Source of the DNA: CAZAOA01 sp964486765
GTDB taxonomy: Bacteria; Patescibacteriota; UBA1384; XYA2-FULL-43-10
DNA length: 47,741 nt
NCBI GenBank assembly: GCA_964486765.1
Contig: CAZAOA010000005.1
Span: forward strand, 1 to 47,741
Reading direction: 5' to 3'
Positions within the stretch are counted from its first letter, which is position 1. Every line of letters starts with the position of its first letter. The position numbers and the translations under genes are program-made. The notes under the pieces are model-generated. The model was not told the DNA's origin and did no database searches. It saw only the letters and a program-made list of their open reading frames with translations. Shown here piece after piece: positions 14,088 to 22,530 of this stretch.

Positions 14088-15461
14088 ATGATAAGAATAC
14101 AAAAAATACTAGCGGCATTTATAGTCGGACTTGTTTTTTTGTTGCCAATTTATCCGGTGATGGCAATATCGCCACCAGACACATCTGCAAACATAAAATT
14201 AGAATTCACTTCACCGAATCGAGAATCAATTCAGGCAACTGTAATTATCAACGATAAAGGCTCAGAACATGATCCAATTACATTAACCAAACAAGATACT
14301 TCACTTACGGCTGATGATATATCGGAACTAGACAACGTAAAACCACCATTTGGTGCAAAAAATTTTACTATCTATCAGCTTACTAATCCCGATGAAAAAT
14401 GCATTCGTAGTACCGTCGGCATCCCAAATCCTATTGTAACTTATCACCCAATTTTATTATTAGCATATACAGTTAGTAATGAAAGTGAATACTTCAATCT
14501 CGGGTCATTCATATTGATCAATGGCAAATACACCAGAATCCAACTTAAAGCAGGTAAAAATTGTGATATTGGCAACGGACAGATTACTGACTTTATCTAC
14601 ACATCGATACGACACGCAAAAGGAGATAATGGAGCAAATAGCATCGGTTATGCTCTAGATCCAACCGATATAAGCGCCAACTGCAATGAAATTAGCGAAA
14701 ATTGGATATCAGCGAAGAGCAATATGAGATTATTGCTTTTTCCGGTAGATGGCAAACCTAATTCGAAGTATTGGAACATAACCACCGATCTCGATCCAGA
14801 GTTCAATGAAGACAATATTACTTTTGGTCCGATTATTAAGTCTTTTGCCGCCGGTCTAGTCTCTGGAGGTCTAGGCACATTGCCAACCTTGTATAGCACC
14901 GATATTCTTGATGTAGAGGTTAGAAAACAATACAAACTAACAAAATCAGGGTTTTCTGTGTTTTCATCTATTGGCACAAATATTAATAATATAAGAAAAT
15001 CTATCAAAATGTTAGGAAGTGAAGACGACACCATTGCGACTGTTTGTCCATCCATATCACTTCCAACAAAATTCAAATGGGACGACTCAATTGAATCAGA
15101 TGTATATACAAGTCTTAAAACTTTCTATGATGATCTTGACGTCGTATATCAAGATTTTTTAGATTTGTTTCTTATCGCTTCAGCTCCCACAAGTACAGCC
15201 GGTGAAGACGCAAGTTTTTGTGAAGGTATTGGTGGCGGTTTTCTTACCCAGACTTTCAATCAGGCTTTTTGTGCAATCATAGTTTTTGTAAAAGAAGGTG
15301 TTGATTCAATGTATAAACTAGCACTTAGTTGGATGAATAGTTCAATCGGAGTTGATATAACCCAAGAGGAACTTCCTGATGAGCCATCAACCCCAATAAA
15401 TTCTGACTCGACTACTGTTGATTCAGAATCATCTACCACAGAATCCGAGGAAGAAGATTAA
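14088..15461 (+). CDS. Secreted or membrane-anchored protein of the secretion locus
   Basis: A 457-residue protein with an N-terminal signal (IQKILAAFIVGLVFLLPIY, cleavage likely after VMA). The ectodomain is beta-rich with scattered Cys. A hydrophobic Gly-rich patch occurs at about residues 252-268 (KSFAAGLVSGGLGTLPTL). Near the C terminus, CEGIGGGFLTQTFNQAFC and the following VFVKEGVDSMYKLAL form a second hydrophobic region, and the end is a Ser/Thr/Glu-rich acidic tail. I do not recognise a family. It is the first gene of the operon and ends 3 nt before the VirB6-like gene, so it is probably a part of the machine. GGAGGGGAG before ATG 14088 sets the start; an in-frame ATG at 14070 is less likely. 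Confidence 0.75.
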   Translation: MIRIQKILAAFIVGLVFLLPIYPVMAISPPDTSANIKLEFTSPNRESIQATVIINDKGSEHDPITLTKQDTSLTADDISELDNVKPPFGAKNFTIYQLTNPDEKCIRSTVGIPNPIVTYHPILLLAYTVSNESEYFNLGSFILINGKYTRIQLKAGKNCDIGNGQITDFIYTSIRHAKGDNGANSIGYALDPTDISANCNEISENWISAKSNMRLLLFPVDGKPNSKYWNITTDLDPEFNEDNITFGPIIKSFAAGLVSGGLGTLPTLYSTDILDVEVRKQYKLTKSGFSVFSSIGTNINNIRKSIKMLGSEDDTIATVCPSISLPTKFKWDDSIESDVYTSLKTFYDDLDVVYQDFLDLFLIASAPTSTAGEDASFCEGIGGGFLTQTFNQAFCAIIVFVKEGVDSMYKLALSWMNSSIGVDITQEELPDEPSTPINSDSTTVDSESSTTESEEED

Positions 15462-15464
15462 CAT

Positions 15465-18197
15465 ATGACCACAAACCATAAAAATTTTGTATCTTGGTTA
15501 CCTACTATTGGCGTTGCTATTGCAATAACGCTGGCAGTTCTTGTGGTGCCAGAAACTACTCATGCTGAAAAATTGTATGAAGTATTGAAGGGGCCAATAA
15601 GCACTGATCCAGATGTAATAGCCAAAAGCCCCTCAACCACAATAAAAACTGTTTGGGATGCAATCCTAGATCTTATCAACTATGCTGGGATTGGTCTTTT
15701 GATATTCATAGCCTTTGCGAATATATTGCGCTTGAACATAAACACTTACGGGATCAAAAAGTTTCTACCAACTCTGATTTTAGCAATAGTCGCTGCAAAC
15801 TTTAGCTACCTGATTTGTCGTATCATAATCGATCTCTCGAACATAGTGATGTCTGCACTGATCATAGGTCCCACGGGTGCTAGTGGTGATGGATCTGCGA
15901 TTGGCTCCAGTCAAATCGGCATCGCTAAAGTTTTTAAATCACCATTGATTCAAAACACGATGGATGCAATGGTTGATGAAGGCTCTGGAAAATTTTACTC
16001 TGCTGCTTTTTGGAAATTGTTGGTTCTAATAATCTTTGAATTTATCGGAGCGATTTTGATGTTTATTCTGGCTTTTCTCTTCTTCATTCGAAACTATGTA
16101 ATTTACTTTTTAGTCGCACTCTCCCCTCTAGCTTTTATCTCAACAGTATTGCCTCAAACAAAAAGCCTATTTAACCAGTGGTGGCAGAATTTTATGAAAT
16201 GGGCATTTTTACCGGTAGTATCTATCTTCTGGCTCTGGCTAGGTAGCAAATTTATAAGTACGATAAATGATTACACAGGTTTTTTGGCTATTGTCTTTGC
16301 AATGGCTTGTTACTATATGGCAATCACTTCTCCCTTCAAACTCGGTGGTGGGATAATGAGTACGTGGCAAGGAGTAGGAAAAAAAGTTTGGGGGGCAACG
16401 GGAGGGAAAGCCACTGGATTTGCAAAACAACGTGTTGGCGAACGATATGAAAGAGAAAAAGGAAGAATAGCAAATCGATTTAGGGACACAAAACCTGGTA
16501 AATGGTACCTAGATAGAGAGGCTTCGAGGCAGTTAAGCAACGAAGCGCCAGGACTTGTAAAGGAAAAACAATACAAAGATGCCAGGATAAACGAAATCTA
16601 TAAGCGAGTCGCTACCGGAAAAGGCGGACCAGAAATTGGTAGGTATAAGGCACAATTGCGACAAGACGCTGGAGCAGAAGCCAGAGAAAACCCTCAAATC
16701 CATGACGCTAGCATTAGCGAAGTCAAGGATATGCTTGAAATCTACAAAGATGACAAAAGAGGGGGCAGAATAGCGCTTCCAGGCGATGACCCTAATGACA
16801 GGATCAACAAAGAATGGACTGACGATGATACTGGAGGAAGAAAATTGATGGCTCTTCTTGCTAGAGTCAAGCAACTTCAACGTAGCCCTGTGCACGAAGA
16901 AAGAAAATTAGCAAATGATCTAGAAACTGAAATTACCGACAATCCTTATTGGATAAAAAACAAAAAAGGTATGCCTATACAATTGAGCCAAATAGATCAA
17001 GCTGGGTTCCAATCTTCTTCAGCTGTGGGGGAAGGCGTTGATAATATACCCGTTGACTCATCCACAGCAGTAAACATAATCGGAGAAGATAGAGTTAAAG
17101 CGATAAGGGCTGTAGCGATCAATGGGAGTGGAAACTTCGAAGAGTCTATAAAAAGTGCTGGGGTGGATGTTAGCGGATTGTCAGATGAAGAAAGACAATC
17201 AATTCAAGAAATGCACGACAGCATTAGAAGCAACAGAAGTAGTTTAGTCCAAGAAGAAAATGATGCTGCAATCAATCAACTTGATCAAGAAATGTCAAAT
17301 TTTAGAATAGTAAAACAGCATCTGACGGAAGACACCACAACAAATCTAGAAGGATTATCAAAGCAACTAGAAAAAGGAGCCTCACAGATTGATAGTGATC
17401 TACATAGCGCTTCAGAAGCTGCCAAGGGGATTGCTCCAGGCATCTCAGCCAAGTTAAATCTCATGAAAGGTGATGGCGAAAAAAAGGATTTTTTAAAAGG
17501 TTTTTATTCTAATCTTCAACACACTGTTGAAGGGTTTGCAACTACACAACCTAAACCAATCAGTAGCCTTAAAGGCGATATGCCCGCTTATGCAAAACAG
17601 TGGGAGGACATGGAAAGAGAATACTTGGCTAGTAGAAAAGCGAGTATGCAAAATCAAGTTAAAAACAGTGTAACATCTAGATTAATCCTAGATGGACAAG
17701 CTGAAAATATCCCCAGTGGTATATCAGTTGGTGATGCAAGAACTCAACCAAATGCTCAGGGCACCCAATTTATACAAGGAGTTGCAAACCAAATAGCTGA
17801 TTCAAACCAAGGCATAATTGAAGCAATTCAAAACCTGCCAGCAGGTAGCCAAGCTACAGCGAAAGATAATGTTTCAAAAGAGCTAAGTGACGCTGTGGGT
17901 CAAAGCATCCGTGAAGCAATGCCAGCTACTTCAATTGACAGTAGAATAACTTCTCAAGATACAGAGAGGGCCTTAAGAAAAGTTTTTGGAGACAAAAAAG
18001 CTATGAGCGGTCTTTCTCAAGCTATAGGGAAAGAAACTGGAAAGATAGCGGATAAAATTAAGATTCCTATTCCGAATAGAACGGATGGAATTAGCCCTCC
18101 TGTCCACACTTCAACAACCAACACTGCTGCTGCTACTCCAAGCCCTCCCCGCCCCATCGGTTCTAATCCAAATAACATTGGTGGTCCAAAGCCCTGA
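15465..18197 (+). CDS. VirB6/TrbL-like channel protein with long hydrophilic tail
   Basis: The first 300 of 910 residues form a polytopic membrane domain: a signal-like start, helices at about 62-85, 98-125, 180-215, 218-240 and 255-290. The phrases IRNYVIYFLVALSPLAFI and FNQWWQNFMKWAFLPVVSIF match the conserved core of VirB6/TrbL proteins of type IV secretion systems, which form part of the inner-membrane channel. Residues 305-910 are a Gly/Lys-rich linker and a long charged helical region with predicted coiled coil, ending in a Pro-rich tail. Canonical VirB6 is about 300 residues; long tails occur in extended VirB6 proteins. It starts 3 nt after the preceding gene. The tail's partner is unknown. 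Confidence 0.82.
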   Translation: MTTNHKNFVSWLPTIGVAIAITLAVLVVPETTHAEKLYEVLKGPISTDPDVIAKSPSTTIKTVWDAILDLINYAGIGLLIFIAFANILRLNINTYGIKKFLPTLILAIVAANFSYLICRIIIDLSNIVMSALIIGPTGASGDGSAIGSSQIGIAKVFKSPLIQNTMDAMVDEGSGKFYSAAFWKLLVLIIFEFIGAILMFILAFLFFIRNYVIYFLVALSPLAFISTVLPQTKSLFNQWWQNFMKWAFLPVVSIFWLWLGSKFISTINDYTGFLAIVFAMACYYMAITSPFKLGGGIMSTWQGVGKKVWGATGGKATGFAKQRVGERYEREKGRIANRFRDTKPGKWYLDREASRQLSNEAPGLVKEKQYKDARINEIYKRVATGKGGPEIGRYKAQLRQDAGAEARENPQIHDASISEVKDMLEIYKDDKRGGRIALPGDDPNDRINKEWTDDDTGGRKLMALLARVKQLQRSPVHEERKLANDLETEITDNPYWIKNKKGMPIQLSQIDQAGFQSSSAVGEGVDNIPVDSSTAVNIIGEDRVKAIRAVAINGSGNFEESIKSAGVDVSGLSDEERQSIQEMHDSIRSNRSSLVQEENDAAINQLDQEMSNFRIVKQHLTEDTTTNLEGLSKQLEKGASQIDSDLHSASEAAKGIAPGISAKLNLMKGDGEKKDFLKGFYSNLQHTVEGFATTQPKPISSLKGDMPAYAKQWEDMEREYLASRKASMQNQVKNSVTSRLILDGQAENIPSGISVGDARTQPNAQGTQFIQGVANQIADSNQGIIEAIQNLPAGSQATAKDNVSKELSDAVGQSIREAMPATSIDSRITSQDTERALRKVFGDKKAMSGLSQAIGKETGKIADKIKIPIPNRTDGISPPVHTSTTNTAAATPSPPRPIGSNPNNIGGPKP

Positions 18198-18250
18198 CAA
18201 GGGATTAACCACTTATTATCTTACTTCACAATAAACGACTGTCTGTTATA

Positions 18251-18281
18251 AGCACCCCTTAAATATGATTGGGGTGCTTTG
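18251..18281 (+). terminator. Rho-independent terminator after the VirB6-like gene
   Basis: AGCACCCC (18251-18258) pairs with GGGGTGCT (18271-18278) across a 12-nt loop, followed by a short T run. Confidence 0.65.
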
Positions 18282-18314
18282 AACGCACTGTAGCCGCCTT
18301 GCGGCACTATCACA

Positions 18315-18335
18315 AAAACCCCATTGCGGGGTTTT
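18315..18335. terminator. Second terminator hairpin
   Basis: AAAACCCC and GGGGTTTT flank a 5-nt loop (ATTGC), the usual shape of a bidirectional intrinsic terminator. With the hairpin at 18251 it separates the first two secretion genes from the rest. Confidence 0.75.
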
Positions 18336-18343
18336 CTCTATCT

Positions 18344-18352
18344 TGTTATAAT
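18344..18352 (+). promoter_or_regulatory. Extended -10 promoter for the second part of the secretion locus
   Basis: TGT followed by TATAAT (18347-18352). Transcription would start near 18360 and give a leader of about 220 nt before prgI, containing the repeated element at 18441-18571. A possible ATG lies at 18361 (MEKPSLFGVF, ten codons), too short to call. Confidence 0.5.
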
Positions 18353-18440
18353 ATGATTGTATGGAAAAACCAAGTTTATTTGGCGTGTTTTGACTGTAGA
18401 ACGACAAGCCAATGGTTCTTGGCATTATTAAGAAATATTT

Positions 18441-18571
18441 GTCTTACGGTAACGAAGCTCGTATCGTACGTCGTCAATAGTCCAACGTATAAGACGATAG
18501 ATATAACCGAAAACGACTCGGGCGTCGCCTGCCTGCCGGCAGGCAGGTAACCGAGAAACGATTAACAAAAA
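18441..18571 (+). repeat. Intergenic element, copy 1, with palindromic insertion
   Basis: The stretch from GTCTTACG to GAAACGATTAACAAAA is a diverged copy of the element at 18995-19080, and both precede a gene of the same operon. Copy 1 has a 37-nt extra segment (18511-18547) that includes the perfect 20-bp palindrome CCTGCCTGCCGGCAGGCAGG (18528-18547). The extra segment is bounded by TAACCGA at 18504-18510 and again at 18548-18554, so it looks like an insertion with a 7-bp duplication. The gap 18198-18583 holds no credible gene. Confidence 0.65.
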
Positions 18572-18583
18572 CGTGAGGGGAAA

Positions 18584-18985
18584 GTGCGCTACAAGGTTCC
18601 ACAAAACATCGATATGCCAGACCGAATTCTCGGTCCTTTGACTATGCTTCAATTCGTCTACGCTGTAGTCGGAGGCGGTCTTGCTTATGTATCTTTTATC
18701 TCTCTACCGGCCCCGCTCTCTACCCTTCTTGCGATTATAATCGTCCTTTTTACAATTGCGATAATCTTCTTGAAAATTAACGAAAGACCGTTTCTCCACT
18801 TTGTTGCTTCTTTTGTCCAATACTTGACGACTCCTCGAAGCAGAGTTTGGCACAAAGGATCTGAATCCGACCTCTCTGTTGAGATATATCATACAAAAAG
18901 TAAAACAGATACAAACCAAGTTGGACAAAAAAATGTGAAAAGCGAACAGATCGCCGACTTAGCAAAAAGACTGGATAGTAAATGA
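18584..18985 (+). CDS. prgI: PrgI-family secretion-system membrane protein
   Basis: A 133-residue protein with the PrgI layout: start VPQNIDMPDRILGPLTMLQF, two membrane helices (about 24-42 and 47-65, separated by a short LPAPLS turn), the FLKINERPF phrase, then FVQYLTTPRSRVWHKG and a charged tail. PrgI proteins of Gram-positive and Patescibacteria type IV systems take the VirB3-like place beside VirB4 in the membrane. The start is GTG at 18584 with GAGGGGA six bases before it. The gene lies between two copies of a repeated leader element. Confidence 0.88.
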   Translation: MRYKVPQNIDMPDRILGPLTMLQFVYAVVGGGLAYVSFISLPAPLSTLLAIIIVLFTIAIIFLKINERPFLHFVASFVQYLTTPRSRVWHKGSESDLSVEIYHTKSKTDTNQVGQKNVKSEQIADLAKRLDSK

Positions 18986-18994
18986 TAGTCATTC

Positions 18995-19080
18995 GTCTTA
19001 CGATAACGAAACCTGTATCATAAAACGTCAATGGTTGATCGTATAGACGATTGACATAACCGAGAAACGATTAACAAAAA
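18995..19080 (+). repeat. Intergenic element, copy 2
   Basis: About 86 nt resembling 18441-18571 without the palindromic insertion: GTCTTACG, TAACGAA, a central CGTATAGACGAT, TAACCGA, then GAAACGATTAACAAAA. It fills the gap between prgI and the next gene and ends 4 nt before its ATG. Inner complementary words (GTCTTACG with CGTATAGAC) allow folding of the transcript. Confidence 0.65.
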
Positions 19081-19084
19081 AAAT

Positions 19085-20146
19085 ATGAGCAACGCATCGA
19101 CTCAAGAAAATGTGCCAATAGCCGGAATCAAAGACGGTATTGTGATCCTTAAAAACGGCCAGTACCGACTTATTTTGTCGGTTGGGGCTATAAACTTTGA
19201 TTTGAAAAGCGAACAAGAACAAAACTCTTTAGTTTTTCAGTATCAAAGTTTTCTCAACTCTCTTCATTTTCCAATCCAGATCGCAATTCAGTCTAAAAAA
19301 CTTGATCTTACTCCTTACTTAAATACAATTTCGACATTGGCAGAAAATCAACAAAATGAACTTTTGAAACTCCAAACCACAGACTATGTGGATTTTGTAA
19401 GACAGCTAATCGGTGTAGCAAATATTATGAAAAAATCATTCTATGTAGTAGTTGGGTACCAACCATTAGCAAGCGCAAAGAGTGGACTTTTGGGAAAAAT
19501 ATTTCCGAAAAATAACGAAATCTCAAAAGTGAAGGTCTCCGATACTGAGTTTACACATCATGCAAAAGAGCTTCGCCAGCATGCTCAAACAGTCGCATCG
19601 GGCTTAGCGGGAATGGGACTTCACGCAAAACAGGTCTCTACACAAGAAGCGATAGAACTTTTCTACAAAATATTTAATCCCGAGATTTCTGGGAAAGAGA
19701 GAATGACAGAAGCTAAAAATATCTCATCTTCATATATAACTTCCGCAGCAAACTCGCCAACCAGTGAGACTCAAAAATTGGACAGTCAAGCAGTGGAAGC
19801 AACCAGTATAGGCGGTCCTACTATCGATAACACTACTCAAGTTCAAGAAACACAAAAACAACAAGCAAATGAAGCTTCACGAGCTTCAAGGGAAGCAGCT
19901 CCAGCTGCTTCGGTTGCAACAGATGAGAAAGCTTCAGAGACTTCAACTACCTCACAGACCCAGACTCCAACACAAAATCAACCGACAACTCCTGCTCAAT
20001 ATCCAGTCTCACCTTCACCTCAATCCGAAAATCCTAACCAACCATCAAATCTTCCACGGATTGAAAAACCAGTAACCCCTAAAGAACCCGATGAGGCAGC
20101 TACTCCAGTTCAAAGTCCTGACTTAAACAAAAAGTTTTCTGATTAG
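19085..20146 (+). CDS. TraC-N/VirB4-N-like secretion protein
   Basis: Residues 1-215 of this 353-residue protein resemble the N-terminal domain that precedes the ATPase in VirB4/TraC proteins: PIAGIKDGIVILKNGQYRLI, LNSLHFPIQIAIQSKKLDL, then SFYVVVGYQP and a helical stretch ending QEAIELFYKIFNP. Here it is a separate protein without Walker motifs, as in other Patescibacteria loci where this domain is uncoupled. Residues 215-353 are a low-complexity Gln/Pro/Thr/Ala tail. VirB4 follows after a short inserted gene, so the two probably work together at the base of the machine. Confidence 0.75.
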   Translation: MSNASTQENVPIAGIKDGIVILKNGQYRLILSVGAINFDLKSEQEQNSLVFQYQSFLNSLHFPIQIAIQSKKLDLTPYLNTISTLAENQQNELLKLQTTDYVDFVRQLIGVANIMKKSFYVVVGYQPLASAKSGLLGKIFPKNNEISKVKVSDTEFTHHAKELRQHAQTVASGLAGMGLHAKQVSTQEAIELFYKIFNPEISGKERMTEAKNISSSYITSAANSPTSETQKLDSQAVEATSIGGPTIDNTTQVQETQKQQANEASRASREAAPAASVATDEKASETSTTSQTQTPTQNQPTTPAQYPVSPSPQSENPNQPSNLPRIEKPVTPKEPDEAATPVQSPDLNKKFSD

Positions 20147-20181
20147 GTAGTAGGTTATAGCTTCTTAGCTAATTAGCAAGA
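20147..20181 (+). repeat. Word-like repeat left of the inserted four-helix-bundle gene
   Basis: AGGTTATAGCTTCTTAGCTA-type sequence, of the same family as inserts in valS and tsaD. A related, inversely oriented copy lies at 20559-20597, so the intervening gene is flanked by inverted repeats. Confidence 0.5.
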
Positions 20182-20198
20182 CAATACATAATATAATT

Positions 20199-20558
20199 AT
20201 GAATGACAAAATACACAGCTACAGAGAGTTAATCGTTTGGCAGAAATCAATGGATTTAGTCGTAGAGATATATAGAGTTACGGTGCTATACCCAAAATCA
20301 GAACAATTCGGGTTAATCAGCCAAAAAAAAAGATGTAGTGTATCGATACCATCAAACATAGCAGAAGGCAGGAAAAGAGGATCAAGAAAAGATTATAGAC
20401 ACTTTCTTTTGATGGCATATGGATCTGGTGCAGAACTTGAAACACAAATAGAAATTGCTAAAAGATTGAAATTAGTTGATAACAAAGAATGGAAAACTGC
20501 TGATAATTTACTTTCTGAAGTAATGAAAATGTTAAATAAAATAACCAATGGCTTATAG
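20199..20558 (+). CDS. Four-helix-bundle protein (23S rRNA IVS family)
   Basis: A 119-residue protein with the family's signature phrases SYRELIVWQKSMDLVVEIYR, the central SVSIPSNIAEGRKRGSRKDY and FLLMAYGSGAELETQIEIAKRL. Proteins of this family were first found in intervening sequences of 23S rRNA and occur widely as stand-alone genes; their molecular role is not settled. It interrupts the secretion operon between the TraC-N-like gene and virB4, on the same strand, and is flanked by inversely oriented word-like repeats, which suggests a late insertion. A TACATA or TATAAT box lies just before the ATG. Confidence 0.88.
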   Translation: MNDKIHSYRELIVWQKSMDLVVEIYRVTVLYPKSEQFGLISQKKRCSVSIPSNIAEGRKRGSRKDYRHFLLMAYGSGAELETQIEIAKRLKLVDNKEWKTADNLLSEVMKMLNKITNGL

Positions 20559-20597
20559 TCCTAACAAACTAATAAGCTAAAACCTAGGAAGCTAACC
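20559..20597 (+). repeat. Word-like repeat right of the inserted four-helix-bundle gene
   Basis: Contains AACTAATAAGCTAAAACCTA and AGGAAGCTAACC, the reverse-complement sense of the copy at 20147-20181. It also supplies the AGGAAG ribosome site of virB4. Confidence 0.5.
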
Positions 20598-22424
20598 ATG
20601 GCAGATGAACAAAACGCCAGAAAAATGGCGAAACAAAATGTAATAAATCGCGAAAAAGGCGCAAAGGATATGGCTTTTTGGAGCAATCAAGATAAAGAGC
20701 TCCAAGCGAAACTTCAAAAAGGTATTGCATCCGTAAGAGACATCATAGCCCCTGCTGCATTTGTAGTTGGTTCAAATCATCTTCAAGTTGGTGCCAAGTT
20801 TGCACGAACCTTATTTGTGTTTACCTATCCTAGGTACTTGGAGACAAACTGGTTAAGCCCAATTATTAATTTCGATATGACCATAGACGTTGGAATGTAT
20901 ATTCATCCAATGGAGACTAAAGATGTGATGGGAGATTTGAAGGGTCAAATCGGAAAACTAGAGTCAACCCGACAAATTGAAGTTGAAAAAGGACAACCAA
21001 GAGATGTGGAGATAGAGACCGCCCTTGGAGACATCGAGGCACTTCGAGATGTTCTCCAGAGAGGAGAGATCCGCTTGTTTCAATTCGGACTTTACTTTAC
21101 GATATACGCAGATTCTCTTGAGGAGTTAAAAAATTATACCGACCAAGTGGAATCTACTTTAGGCAGCATGCTTATCTACACCAAAGAGTCTTTGATGCAG
21201 ATGGAACAAGGTTTCAACTCTACTTTACCCCTGATGTCTGATCAATTAGACATAAAGCGCAACTTCGACACCGGCTCACTCTCCTCTACCTTCCCATTCA
21301 CATCGACAGATCTTACCCAAGAAGACGGAATCTTGTATGGAATAAACAGACACAACAATTCTTTGATAATCTTTGACCGCTTTAACTTAGAAAATGCCAA
21401 CACTGTAGTTTTTGCCAAGTCCGGTTCGGGTAAATCTTATGCCGTAAAACTGGAGATTTTGCGTTACCTGATGCTTGGAACCGATATTGTGGTTGTTGAC
21501 CCAGAAAATGAGTACAAGGCTCTAACAGAAGCTGTGGGTGGCGATTATCTGACCATATCTTTGAACTCTGAAAACAGGATCAATCCTTTCGACATTCCAA
21601 GACCGAAAAGTGAATTGGATGAGTCCGGTAAAGATTTACTTCGATCCACCATATCTTCAGTTCACGGTTTAATCAATTTGATGGTAGGAGGATTGAGTCC
21701 CGAAGAAGACGCCTTAGTTGATAAAGCACTTTATGAAACATACGGATTAAAAGATATAACAACAGATCCCGAATCGCAAAAGAATGAACCACCACTCATG
21801 CAAGATTTTTATAACGTCCTTGCAAATATGAATGGTACTGAAAATCTTCGAGCAAGGCTCTCAAAATACGTTGAAGGTACATTTGCAAATCTATTTAACC
21901 AACCTACCAATTTCGAACTTAAGTCAGGCTTTGTGGCTTTTTCAGTAAGAGATCTGGAAGAGCAACTTCGCCCCGTTGCCATGTACCTTATCTTAGACTA
22001 CATCTGGACCAATATTAGAATGGAGATGAAGAGACGAATTATGGTGGTTGATGAGGCTTGGTGGATGATGCAATACGAAGATAGCGCCAAATTCTTGCAC
22101 GGCTTGGTTAAGAGAGCCAGAAAGTATTACTTAGGAGTAACAGTTATCTCACAAGATGTAGAAGACTTTTTGGGCTCAAAATATGGAAAAGCAGTTGTAG
22201 CAAACTCATCTATGCAACTACTTATGAAACAATCAACCTCTTCCATAGACATCGTTTCTGACACTTTCAATCTGACCGAAGGAGAAAAATACCTGCTCTT
22301 AGAAAGTGATGTTGGAGAAGGACTCTTCTTCGCCGGACTTAACCATGTTGCTATAAAAGTTGTGGCTTCATTCGCCGAAGATCAAATCATAACTACAGAT
22401 CCGAGACAACTTTTGGGGAAATAA
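20598..22424 (+). CDS. virB4: VirB4/TraC-type secretion ATPase
   Basis: A 608-residue ATPase that powers type IV secretion or pilus assembly. Walker A is at about residues 270-282 (FAKSGSGKSYAVK) and Walker B at about 480-489 (IMVVDEAWWMM). RARKYYLGVTVISQDVEDFL and SSMQLLMKQS after Walker B correspond to conserved VirB4 motifs. The N-terminal part is abbreviated compared with VirB4 of about 800 residues, matching the separate TraC-N-like protein upstream. It is the only ATPase in the locus: no VirD4/TraG coupling protein or VirB11 is visible. Confidence 0.93.
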   Translation: MADEQNARKMAKQNVINREKGAKDMAFWSNQDKELQAKLQKGIASVRDIIAPAAFVVGSNHLQVGAKFARTLFVFTYPRYLETNWLSPIINFDMTIDVGMYIHPMETKDVMGDLKGQIGKLESTRQIEVEKGQPRDVEIETALGDIEALRDVLQRGEIRLFQFGLYFTIYADSLEELKNYTDQVESTLGSMLIYTKESLMQMEQGFNSTLPLMSDQLDIKRNFDTGSLSSTFPFTSTDLTQEDGILYGINRHNNSLIIFDRFNLENANTVVFAKSGSGKSYAVKLEILRYLMLGTDIVVVDPENEYKALTEAVGGDYLTISLNSENRINPFDIPRPKSELDESGKDLLRSTISSVHGLINLMVGGLSPEEDALVDKALYETYGLKDITTDPESQKNEPPLMQDFYNVLANMNGTENLRARLSKYVEGTFANLFNQPTNFELKSGFVAFSVRDLEEQLRPVAMYLILDYIWTNIRMEMKRRIMVVDEAWWMMQYEDSAKFLHGLVKRARKYYLGVTVISQDVEDFLGSKYGKAVVANSSMQLLMKQSTSSIDIVSDTFNLTEGEKYLLLESDVGEGLFFAGLNHVAIKVVASFAEDQIITTDPRQLLGK

Positions 22425-22428
22425 TATT

Positions 22429-22525
22429 GAGCACAACCACCACAAATTGCTTCCACAAATTAACACAAATATTTGTGAATTAGTGCAGATTGGTGGATAA
22501 GATTAGTGTCGGTTGTATTCAAAAT
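22429..22525 (+). repeat. 97-nt element, copy A, before the PEGA/propeller gene
   Basis: Aligns without gaps to the reverse complement of 38478-38574, with four differences in 97 positions by eye. It contains the palindrome CACAAATATTTGTG and, on the opposite strand, a DnaA-box-like CTTATCCACC. It ends five bases before ATG 22531. The other copy ends 16 bases before the dnaN start in the same orientation relative to the gene. Confidence 0.85.
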
Positions 22526-22530
22526 AAAAG

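Noticed and set aside
18269..18550. A 93-codon + strand frame before prgI
   Set aside because: It starts inside a terminator hairpin, runs through the repeated element and ends in the palindrome; composition is not protein-like and the element's second copy does not keep the frame.
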